Source: Physcia stellaris | Lineage: Eukaryota > Ascomycota > Lecanoromycetes > Caliciales > Physciaceae | Length of the DNA stretch: 58,448 nt | Assembly (NCBI GenBank): GCA_018902385.1 | Contig: JABSSW010000085.1 | Coordinates: 1-58,448, forward strand | Direction of reading: 5' to 3' | Shown: positions 47,026-55,050 of the stretch, piece by piece | Numbering within the stretch: position 1 is the stretch's first letter | How the letters are laid out: every line of letters starts with the position of its first letter | The notes under the pieces: model-generated | What the model was told of the DNA's origin: nothing | The model's database searches: none | Seen by the model: only the letters and a program-made list of their open reading frames with translations | Program-made: the position numbers and the translations under genes

Positions 47026-48360
47026 TTGTTACGTTTTTCAAAACATTTTTATCGCAATGTCGAAAAATTTAAAAAAAAAATCAAAAACGAATATCAAAAA
47101 AAAAACGTGACGAAACATGATCGAAATGTTAAAATCGTTGACGATTCGAATGCAAAAAAAAAACAAAAATTGTCGATTCGAAATTTTCAAATTTCATCGT
47201 CGTTCGAAAACAACGTAACGAAACGAAACGACAATAAACAAAAAAATGACGATACGAAATTTATATCAAAAAAATTCAAAACAAAAATCAATTTCGCGTT
47301 AAATACGAATGACATTATATATTATGTTGACATTGACACGCGTCGATCGTGTATATTTGTCGTTGTAAAACGCGAAATATTTCGTTTAATTTACGATCAA
47401 AATCATCATTCGAAAATTCATCGATGTTATGACAAAATTTTCAATACGTTATACATATTTCGATTTTCGCGAAAAATCAAAAAATATATCGAACATTGTT
47501 TTATTTGTCAATTAACACAAATCAAACGTTATCGATTTTACGAAAAATTGATGTTTATTACATTCGTTTCGCGTTCGTTTCATATCATTGTCATTGATTT
47601 CATTTTAATTATGTTTGACGAAATGAACATTATTATGTTCGCAATTTGTAAACATTTTCGTCGAATTTCATTGATTTTCGACAAAAACATTTATGAAACG
47701 AAAAAATGAATCAACGCATTATTGAACAAACTATTAATCGTCGATTGAAAAATGTTTGAAATTATAATTTTCGATCGTGATTCAAAATTCATGTCGAATT
47801 TTTGACAAATATTTTTCATCAAATTAAACACGAAATTGTTGATTTCAATGACATATCATTCGCAAATTGATGATTTATCAAAACGAATCAATCAAATTGT
47901 TGAAATTGTTATCAAATATTTCGTCATCGAATTTTCAAACATCGAATATATTTCAATTTTTTCGACAATTCAATCGCAATTAAACAACACGTTTAACATC
48001 GTTACAAATTTATCATTCAACGAAATCATATACGAATTCAAAATCAAAAACGCGATATTAAATTTAATCGAATTTAACACAACAAATATACAAAATTTGT
48101 CAATTTAACGCATGAAATATCAACGAAAAATTGTTGATGTCACGAATTTTGCGATTGTCAAAATTAAAATATATTATGATTCGCGTTATATTTCGATTCG
48201 ATTAAAACAAAACGAAAAGATTTATTTACAACTCAACAAAAATTACAAATTGTTTGATAAATCAAACTCGAAATTATTTCAACAAAAATACGAATCATTT
48301 CGAATTTTTGAACGCATCGAACGTTTTGCGTATAAATTGAAATTGTCATCAACGTGACGA
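47026..48360 (+). pseudogene. F1 integrase remnant
   Basis: Block 47026-47709 has an N-terminal Lys-rich spacer, then RLIYDQNHHSKIHRCYDKIF and KYIEHCFICQLTQIKRYRFY (His and Cys-x2-Cys of the zinc domain), then FHIIVIDFILIMF with the first catalytic Asp kept. A core piece reads IFDRDSKFMSNF near 47765-47805 (second Asp), and 47836-48108 contains MTYHSQIDDLSKRINQIVEI (third acidic position region). 48112-48357 is the C-terminal module (QNEKIYLQLNKNYKLF). Confidence 0.85.
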
Positions 48361-48469
48361 AATTATTTCGTCGTGTTTATTGCACAATTCGAATCAACAT
48401 TTGTTGACGTTGATTTTTACAATCGTTTTCGTTTTCATTATTTTGATTTCATTGAGATTGAAAACGATA

Positions 48470-48712
48470 CGAATTAATACAAATTTTATGAAATCGAGAA
48501 ATTAATCGACAAACGTATCAAAAAGTACAATAAAATTTTCGTAATTCAATATTTAATCAAATGAATCGACTATGAATCGAAATATGACGAATGACGATTT
48601 ATTTTCAAATTACAAAATTTTCAGAATTTCATTAAGCAATACGAATTCAATCATTCGCAAAATTTTGATGATCGCAACGACAATGTGAAAAAAAATACGA
48701 TTGAATGATTAA
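48470..48712 (+). pseudogene. F1 chromodomain remnant, interrupted by N1
   Basis: Frame: KFYEIEKLIDKRIKKYNKIF, VIQYLIK-stop-IDYESKYDE-stop-RFIFKLQNFQNFIKQYE. Stops at 48562 and 48592 are TGA at conserved Trp positions. The sequence reaches KKNTIE-stop-L before N1 inserts at ATTAA; it resumes at 54580. Confidence 0.8.
48708..48712. repeat. Left target-site duplication of N1 (ATTAA)
   Basis: ATTAA directly before TGTGACGAGC; the same five bases follow the right LTR at 54580-54584. Confidence 0.93.
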
Positions 48713-48928
48713 TGTGACGAGCGTGCATCGATTTCAACATCTGGAATCAACATCTGATCAGTCACTAGAGCTAACACCCTTATCTTATCACACCGAATGA
48801 CAGGACCGAATCTCGCCTATGACCAAACCTTCTACATATGCCCTGTCAGGCTCTCTGTACTTGCCTCCTCACTTCGATATCCTCGTGTAATTATGTAGTA
48901 GTATCATACCATTGCATAGCACCTCACA
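48713..48928 (+). repeat. N1 5' LTR
   Basis: 216 bp, TGTGACGAGC...ACCTCACA. It differs from the 3' LTR at about 31 positions; 28 read as C-to-T or G-to-A going from this copy to the other. A putative RNA start lies at or near 48871 (see the primer-binding site). Confidence 0.95.
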
Positions 48929-48940
48929 TTATATCGAAGT
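48871..48940 (+). promoter_or_regulatory. Candidate self-priming pair: LTR segment and primer-binding site
   Basis: ACTTCGATAT at 48871-48880 in the LTR is the exact reverse complement of ATATCGAAGT at 48931-48940, which begins two bases after the LTR end. In Tf1-type elements the 5' end of the RNA folds back on the primer-binding site and primes cDNA synthesis in place of a tRNA. This fits if the RNA starts at 48871. I see no 3'-tRNA-like TGG stretch at this site. The pair is kept in A3 (9 of 10 positions). Confidence 0.55.
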
Positions 48941-49914
48941 CATTCACGCCATGCTCGTTTAAGATACGCGAGCATTAAATAAACAAAGCATCCTGTCATC
49001 ATAAAGCCCAAGTGATAGTGAAACATAATAGGCTCGTATCGCTTCGGTCATCCGAAGAGAGCATCGGAGCAAGACCAATAGTGAGCTCGTTGTGAATGTA
49101 AGCAGAAACGGAGCATAATAGACTCGTTCGTCTGCGCCGCTTGACCCCCAAAACAGACGAATCTATCGCGATAGTCTCGATTCAGTAAACCCCCCAGCGT
49201 TGATTCAGGTCCGCTTTACCACTCCTGACGAAGCATTCGTGCTTGGGGTTCAGGAAACCAGGCCTAGGCCACCAAGAAAACACCATACAAGAAATACCTG
49301 AGCAAGGGCCGAACCAGAAACTCCGCCGTTGAGTCCGAAACCAGGTTTTTGACCACCAAACTCGAACCACCTATCTGCTTCGAGAACCTTTCAGAATCCT
49401 ACCTATTCTACTAGCAAATCGACCGTTCTCTCCTACTCACTCGGTGAGCTCGATATCTCACTAGAAGCCTCGTCTTGAACCGCCATATCAGTGAAACCCC
49501 TTCTCACTACATCGACTTTGAAACCATCCTCCTTGCTCGAGACCTAGTCCGAAATTATACCTGTTTCAGTAGCAAAGAATCTGGTTTCTCTCGCCTCAGT
49601 GGTGGACTCAATATCATCGCACCAGAAACGTCGAAGACCTTCTAGCTGAATTCCACCTGATACCGATACTCGAATCATCCTTAGTGCTCGAGAATCTTCA
49701 AGATTTACACCTGTTCAACTAGGATAACAGCTTGGCTCTCCAGCATTCGCGGTGAGGTCAGTAACACGCCGAGTCGGAATTTCAAACTCTGATCTCAGAT
49801 CACCTTCGAGCAACTCAGCACTCGAATCATACTGAGGCCATCTACTTTATTCGAGAGCATTACAAAATCACGCCCAATTAACTAGCCAGTCAACGTTCTT
49901 CTCCGACCTCTGCG
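48941..49914 (+). other. N1 5' leader with ~155-bp repeats
   Basis: Non-coding leader of about 1 kb. Up to about 49180 it matches the family-A leader in A3. From about 49380 it is built of a degenerate unit of 150-160 bp: GTTCTCTC-like starts at 49425, 49584, 49735 and 49895, each preceded by a CTCGAGAA...CCTGTT-type block. The fourth unit contains the start codon of the long ORF. A 62-codon reverse-strand frame here is a shadow. Confidence 0.7.
48951..48975 (+). promoter_or_regulatory. Hairpin just downstream of the primer-binding site
   Basis: ATGCTCG (48951-48957) pairs with CGAGCAT (48969-48975) across an 11-base loop. In A3 both arms have changed but still pair (ATGTTCG/CGAACAT). It could help fold or package the RNA. 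Confidence 0.45.
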
Positions 49915-52431
49915 ATGACCTCGATACCTCCACTGCCTTCGAAGTTCGGTCCTTTCGATCCTCCTCGAGATATCGATCTCTTCAATCCAAGTCTGTCATG
50001 CCCTGATTCAGAGACCAGACAATTCAATGATGTCACAAGTTTTCTACGAAACCTCGAGCACTGCCAGGGGTTGTATCGATACCGAAGGACAAAACTGCTC
50101 GAATACATGCTCTGGGCCCTCAATGATCCCGCTTGGGAATGGTTCAAGAAACAGTCGCATTTCAACTCCCTGCCTCGCTTTGATATGGCTCTAACGAAAG
50201 CATTTCCTTCGCAAGAACAACGAGAGTTGAAATCAATAGCTCAAAAGCGAGCAAAGCGTAAAGCCAGAAAGGCGACGAAACGAACTGAGTTAGAGATCAT
50301 TGAAACAGCAAAGAAAACACCAAAGCTTCAAGATATTGGTACGTTTGATCCATCAGCTTGTAATGAACCAGAATTCGGACAATATAGCGAAGCGACGGAC
50401 TTTCTGCAACACCTTGAGCAATGCCAGCACCTATATCGCAAGTCAGATCTGCTGAATCTATTGCCGAAGTGTCTTTGTGATTCTGCTGCTGAATGGTTGA
50501 AACTTCAGTCGGAATTTACCTCGTTGAAACGCTTCAATAAGGCCCTGACGAAAGCGTTTCCTCCTGCAGAAATCTCCTCGCGGCGTGCTCCATCAAGAAG
50601 TTCGAATCTCCAATTAAGTACACTCGATGTTATATCAGAATCGATCGAGAATCTATCAGATTATGAGGCTACACGCGCTCGAGTGATCTGCAAGCTTTGC
50701 AAGCAGAGCTTCAACTCCAACAGGGAGTTATACGAGCATATTCGCAATCATGAAGCTCTGAAGCCTGCCAAAGACTCTCATCTCTCGATCAATGCGGCCA
50801 ATTTAGTATGCGAAACCAAGGAGAAGCCATCCGCCACGCATGTATCACCTGCTTCATTTCGCGAGCAGCATGCGAAGAGACCTGCCGTCAGTTCACATTT
50901 TTTGATCGATGCAGCCAAATCAGCATGCGAATCGATGAAGATATCAACAACCAACTCATCGCCTTCTGCTTCGCTTGTAGTACAATCGGAACAAGTGTCT
51001 GAGCTCTCTACACTCTCCGAATTACCCTTACCCGCGCCTCTTGGTACCTTTAATCCAGCTCGACCTCACCAGGACCCAGAAAAGAGACGATTCAATCAGG
51101 CCGCCGCTTTCATTCAACATCTTCAGCAATGCCAGCACCTGTATGGTGAGTCAGAATTGCTCGAATGGATGGAAGTAATTCTTTGTGGTCCTGCCGACAC
51201 CTGGTTCGGAAATCAACCGGATTTCACCTCCTTGCACGATTTCAGTATAGCTTTAACGAAGGCGTTTCCTACATCTACCTCCAGCACGATGGTCAGCTCG
51301 CCTCTCTCGAGTCCTGCAGCTGAGTCAACGTGCGAAACAGCGAAGAGGTCAGCAACGTGCCGACACTGCAAGCAGACGTTCAAGTTCAAAGAACTCCTTC
51401 GCAAGCACAAACGCGAGCAGCATGCAAAGACGCCTGCCATCAGCTCGTCTCTTCGGTCTCATGCGCCCAAACCAGTATACAAAGCAGAGAAGAAGTCAGC
51501 AGCCAAGGATGTGACGACTCTGTCCGCTTCGCGAGAATTGCAAACCCCTGCTCAACAACCTCAGAAAATCATTGTTCAGAAGCCTCCAGTAATCAGCTCG
51601 TCTCTCTCAACTACTACGGCCAATCCAACGTGCAAAGTCGCAGAGAAGTCAGCAACCACTTCAACTGCAGAAGCTTCAGAGCTTACCCCTGAACAGAAAG
51701 CCGAATGGCGATCTCGCACTGCCTATTTGTCTACAAGATTGAAAGCATCTCGTTTGGATCTCTCGCTGAATACGTTCATAACTATACCAGAAAGAGCGGA
51801 GAACGCATCGATTCAAGAAGTCACATGTGTTCGAGCAAGATGCAGGCAATGCAAACAGGACTTTGACTCCAATAAGGAGCTTTTCGAACACATCAGCCAA
51901 CACGAAGCTCTGAGGCCTGTCAAGAGCTCTTCTCTCTCGGTCAATACAGCCAAATCAACATGCGAGGCAGTGGAGAAGCCAGCAATTGCATGCCCGCCTC
52001 TTTCGCAGAAATCATCAACACCCTCTGCAACACCAAAGTCGATATTCTACCCTACATTGATACCTGAACCAGTATCATCAAAGGGTTCACATCTCCCTAT
52101 CGCGACACCCAAAATTACGTCAGAACGCGTGGAGGACGCATTAATTCAGCAAGGCGCATGTGCTCGAGTCTGCAAGCGCTGCAAACAAAGCTTCAACTTC
52201 AATAACAAGCTTCACGAGCATATTCGGGAACATCATGCTCGAAAGCCTGTCAGAAGCTTGAATCCCCGAGCCTCCGCATCAGAACACACATACAAAATCA
52301 TAGAGAAGTCAGCAAGCATTTGCCCGCCTGCTCTCCTTGCTCCGCAGGAACCACCTTTACCCCTGCAACATCACGAAGTCAAACACCCTACTCTGCAACA
52401 ACCTCCAGATCGATATCATCAATTCGCTTGA
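49915..52431 (+). CDS. N1 ORF1: triple Gag-like, four-finger protein
   Basis: 838 residues from ATG 49915; an in-frame TAA lies about 36 bases upstream. Three Gag-capsid-like modules lie at about residues 11-98, 138-216 and 375-452, each ending in a motif of the type W-F/L-x2-Q-x2-F-x-S-L-x2-F-x3-A-L-T-K-A-F-P. Four C2H2 fingers (C-x2-C, then two His) begin at residues 259, 482, 643 and 753. Linkers are Ser/Thr/Pro/Lys-rich and themselves repeated. There is no protease, RT or integrase. Likely role: particle or nucleic-acid-binding protein of the non-autonomous element. The last ~37 residues look out of frame relative to the internal repeats, so the natural product probably continues into ORF2. 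Protein family not known to me by name. Confidence 0.85.
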   Translation: MTSIPPLPSKFGPFDPPRDIDLFNPSLSCPDSETRQFNDVTSFLRNLEHCQGLYRYRRTKLLEYMLWALNDPAWEWFKKQSHFNSLPRFDMALTKAFPSQEQRELKSIAQKRAKRKARKATKRTELEIIETAKKTPKLQDIGTFDPSACNEPEFGQYSEATDFLQHLEQCQHLYRKSDLLNLLPKCLCDSAAEWLKLQSEFTSLKRFNKALTKAFPPAEISSRRAPSRSSNLQLSTLDVISESIENLSDYEATRARVICKLCKQSFNSNRELYEHIRNHEALKPAKDSHLSINAANLVCETKEKPSATHVSPASFREQHAKRPAVSSHFLIDAAKSACESMKISTTNSSPSASLVVQSEQVSELSTLSELPLPAPLGTFNPARPHQDPEKRRFNQAAAFIQHLQQCQHLYGESELLEWMEVILCGPADTWFGNQPDFTSLHDFSIALTKAFPTSTSSTMVSSPLSSPAAESTCETAKRSATCRHCKQTFKFKELLRKHKREQHAKTPAISSSLRSHAPKPVYKAEKKSAAKDVTTLSASRELQTPAQQPQKIIVQKPPVISSSLSTTTANPTCKVAEKSATTSTAEASELTPEQKAEWRSRTAYLSTRLKASRLDLSLNTFITIPERAENASIQEVTCVRARCRQCKQDFDSNKELFEHISQHEALRPVKSSSLSVNTAKSTCEAVEKPAIACPPLSQKSSTPSATPKSIFYPTLIPEPVSSKGSHLPIATPKITSERVEDALIQQGACARVCKRCKQSFNFNNKLHEHIREHHARKPVRSLNPRASASEHTYKIIEKSASICPPALLAPQEPPLPLQHHEVKHPTLQQPPDRYHQFA

Positions 52432-53177
52432 ATCTCTCGATTGCGCCACACGAAATCTCACCAAAACGCGCGGAGATTGCAGCAATGCTAGTCACACGAG
52501 ATTTCACATCAAAGCGAGCCGAAATTGCTGCATTCAATTGCCCGCTTACATCTTCGACTTCATCTCCTCGAACACCTGTATCGAAACCTTATCTCACTAT
52601 GGATGATCTGAGTCGCATGTTTGCCGGAAAGTCTAGGCCGTTTGACCTGCAACAGCATCAAAATCGTTGTCGCTCTCCGCAAGGCTTTGGCCTTCGTCAA
52701 TTCGATCGGCACTCAACTTCTTCGAAAAAGCCTTATCTCACTATCGAAAATCTGGCCGAGATGTTCGATGAGAAGGTCAAGAGAATCGGCCTATCTCAGG
52801 GCCAAATAAAGTCTTCTTCTCGAACGTCCTTCTCAGGTCAGTCGCCAATTACGGCCTATTTCAAGCCCACAGTCAATCAGAAGTCGTCGATTGGTCAGAA
52901 CTCGAAAAGCTCAAAACCGAAGAGTTTGAATCAGCACATGTCTGCGAAATCAATTCGCACTGCCTCCAGCGAAAGCTTGCCTGAAAAATCGGCCAAATTA
53001 TCATACAAAATGCTCGATGTCTCCGGCGAGACTTCTTCTCTCATTTTCATACTTCTTCGCCTTTTTCCGGTCTTTCTCCTTGCTCTTGCAATCGTTTCGG
53101 CCGTGTCAGCTGCAACAATGGGCTGCATTAACGTCTACGAACAAGCCATTTCGGCCATTGGCCGTGCCATTTCATAA
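52320..53177 (+). CDS. N1 ORF2: second frame with repeats and a C-terminal membrane helix
   Basis: 285 codons, overlapping ORF1 by 112 bases in another frame and without its own clear ATG, so it is best read as the C-terminal part of the same protein after a one-base indel or a programmed shift near 52325-52350. Its start (SRSQTPYSATTSRSISSIRL) aligns with repeat linkers in ORF1. It carries two copies of a KPYLTxxxLxxMF motif (residues about 90 and 140), then a basic Ser/Lys region (QSPITAYFKPT), and near the end a strongly hydrophobic stretch LIFILLRLFPVFLLALAIV, a likely membrane helix. It stops at TAA 53175. Function unknown. Confidence 0.7.
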   Translation: MPACSPCSAGTTFTPATSRSQTPYSATTSRSISSIRLNLSIAPHEISPKRAEIAAMLVTRDFTSKRAEIAAFNCPLTSSTSSPRTPVSKPYLTMDDLSRMFAGKSRPFDLQQHQNRCRSPQGFGLRQFDRHSTSSKKPYLTIENLAEMFDEKVKRIGLSQGQIKSSSRTSFSGQSPITAYFKPTVNQKSSIGQNSKSSKPKSLNQHMSAKSIRTASSESLPEKSAKLSYKMLDVSGETSSLIFILLRLFPVFLLALAIVSAVSAATMGCINVYEQAISAIGRAIS

Positions 53178-54344
53178 GAGTCACATTTGTCACTTCGGGA
53201 CGAAGCTGAGAAGAGACGAGAGGTAAACGTCTACATTAATGTCTTATTATCTCACACTCAGCCTCTTGCTTCAATGCTACTTCGCGTTGCTTACGGTCAG
53301 GACTTACGTCGCATGAAGAGCTGAACGATGCCAAAAACATCTTCAGAGACTGTCGTCAGATCTTACTGAACAATGAGTAGTATAAGGAACGTGCCATGCA
53401 TTAGATATGAGTAAAAAACAGGTTGACAGAAGATTCGAACATCTACAAGTTCGTCAACAAGATTCTCAACTGCTTACTAATGACCGACGGAGCTATCTAT
53501 AAGACTCGCAAGAACTACTTATCTTTCAGAAGGTATATTACATACACATTCTACTAGATGAATCGTACACATCGACTATCGCATGCGTCCAAATATCGAT
53601 GCGTTAATCGTTATTACGCTGATTTTATTAACATGACGAAATTGCTCGTCTCATCGTATAATCGGTCTGATGTTGCAAGAATTCAACGTTTACATTAATG
53701 TCTTCATTACATTCAAAACAAATTCTCGTTTCATCATCTACGTCATCGCTTGCACTCTTCGCGAATTGACTGCGAATCAGTTTCTTTATCAGTTGCAATG
53801 ATTTCTGACTCAGATATCTCGCATAGATTTGCATTCGTCATCAAAGCACAAAGATTCAGAGCATTGAGCAATTTTCTCATCTCGATCAGTCTGTTTCAAG
53901 ATTTTCGGATTTCAGATACTTCCAAATGATTTGTCATATCACTTTCTCGCAGATATCGTGACTCATGTCTCGCAGTCAGACTTCGAACAGAAATTCGAAA
54001 ACGTTTTTTCATGTTCTTTTATGTATTTGTATTAACGACTAATGAATTTCGCACGCATGTACTCAAGAATCTGCCGAAGAAAACGCCTTTTCATTATACG
54101 AAATTACGCGATATCTCTGCACATTCAATGTCTTAATAATTCTTTCGTTACGAATCAAAAGTGAATTTTCAAAAATCGCATCGTTTGCAGAAGTCATCTT
54201 CGTCGTTTTCGTCGTTTTCGTCAATTTCATTTCAGATCTCTGTACGTTTTCACGGCTGTCGCATTCGCTAAATCATCAAAATCACGTATTCTGTCGATCG
54301 ATAAAAGAAGAAAAAGCAATGAATTATCGCTTCGAAACGAAACT
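53178..54344 (+). other. N1 3' region, shared with family A
   Basis: Contains the conserved 3' tail, frame SRCLRSGLTSHEELNDAKNI then FRDCRQILLNNE, ending TAG at 53378, the nearly unmutated counterpart of A1 878-1075 and A2 18830-18890. Then comes one copy of the repeat present 2.5 times in A1 and A2 (53390-53680). The rest to 54344 has no match in A1/A2 that I can see and includes a 66-codon plus frame near 53740-53930 and a reverse frame at 53628-53834, both of doubtful meaning. AT content rises toward the end. Confidence 0.6.
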
Positions 54345-54363
54345 GAAAAAGAACGAGAAATAA
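54345..54363 (+). other. N1 polypurine tract
   Basis: GAAAAAGAACGAGAAATAA (the last bases AATAA) directly before the 3' LTR; the mutated form is seen in A1 and A2. Confidence 0.8.
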
Positions 54364-54579
54364 TGTGACGAGCGTGCATCGATTTCAACATCTGAGATCA
54401 ACATCTGATCAGTCATTAAAATTAACATTCTTATCTTATCACATCGGATGACAGAATCGAGTTTCGTCTATGATCAAATTTTTTACATATGTCTTGTTAG
54501 ACTCTCTGTACTTGTCTTTTCACTTCGATATTCTCGTGTAATTATGTAGTAATATCATATCATTGCATAGCATTTCACA
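54364..54579 (+). repeat. N1 3' LTR, lightly mutated
   Basis: 216 bp. Relative to the 5' LTR it has lost C at many CC and CT steps while keeping CG and CA. The ACTTCGATAT segment (54522-54531) is unchanged. Confidence 0.95.
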
Positions 54580-54584
54580 ATTAA
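54580..54584. repeat. Right target-site duplication of N1 (ATTAA)
   Basis: Perfect partner of 48708-48712. Confidence 0.93.
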
Positions 54585-54867
54585 ATGATTACAAACAAAC
54601 GCAATGACAAACGAAACGATGATAAATCATCGTGATAACATTGTGAATAATGATAGAATTGAATCGTGAAAACGAAAAAAAATGAAAATTTTCGAAATGT
54701 TATATTTTATCGATCAAAACGCTAAACTCGATCAGATTAACGTGTTTGACGATTTTGACATGACATAACAAACAAACGAAAAAAAAAATTTGATGCATAA
54801 TATGATTACGCATGATAATAAAACATGAAATTCAATGAAAACATTAACTTTTTTTTTGATTGACAAA
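54585..54867 (+). pseudogene. Continuation of F1 after N1
   Basis: By removal of N1 and one duplication, the F1 chromodomain frame continues for a few codons and then enters an Asn/Thr/Asp-rich degenerate tail, followed by AT-rich 3' sequence. No F1 LTR is recognised. Confidence 0.5.
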
Positions 54868-55050
54868 TTGTTATGACACAAAATCAAATTGAATGATTTG
54901 AAATTAAATCGAATATTTTTACAAAACATTGAACAAAAATTCTGTCGTCGTTTATATTAAATGAATGATGATCAAACAATTGATTTTGATTATTATGCAT
55001 TAAGAATTGACATTTTGTCGTTTATAATTTCAAAATTAAATGAAAAATTT
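54868..55050 (+). mobile_element. D2: fragment of a D-type 3' end
   Basis: Aligns closely with 41478-41665 (for example TTGTTATGACACAAAATCAA in both), the tail after the D1 chromodomain. It is a direct repeat of the D1 end about 13.4 kb away. Both sides lose similarity within a few bases, so it is a truncated copy. Confidence 0.75.

Larger units (their letters stand above)
48713..54579 (+). mobile_element. N1: nearly unmutated non-autonomous LTR element
   Basis: 5867 bp with two 216-bp LTRs, TG...CA ends and a perfect five-base duplication. The LTR, the 5' leader (to about 49180), the 3' tail and the polypurine tract are the intact form of family A. It has no RT, RNase H, integrase or protease. 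The interior has normal base composition with abundant GG, CC, Trp, Gly and Pro, in sharp contrast to all surroundings. It encodes a Gag-like multi-finger protein and an overlapping second frame. Presumably mobilised in trans by family-A enzymes; that part is inference. Confidence 0.93.

Noticed and set aside
1-48700. Mitochondrial or other genome using TGA for Trp
   Set aside because: TGA sits at Trp positions and the DNA is very AT-rich, but the content is nested Ty3/gypsy elements, Gly and Pro are missing too, and the unmutated N1 uses TGG. Directional mutation explains all of this.
49182-49370. Trp-rich reverse-strand ORF in the N1 leader
   Set aside because: Short, no recognisable domain, lies in a repeat-derived non-coding leader.
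51213-51903. Reverse-strand ORFs and the 120-codon alternate-frame ORF inside N1 ORF1
   Set aside because: They are shadows of a long repetitive ORF.
53628-53834. Reverse ORF with CFEC motif in the N1 3' region
   Set aside because: Only 68 codons, a single Cys pair without matching His spacing, and no counterpart in A1/A2; kept as unsupported.
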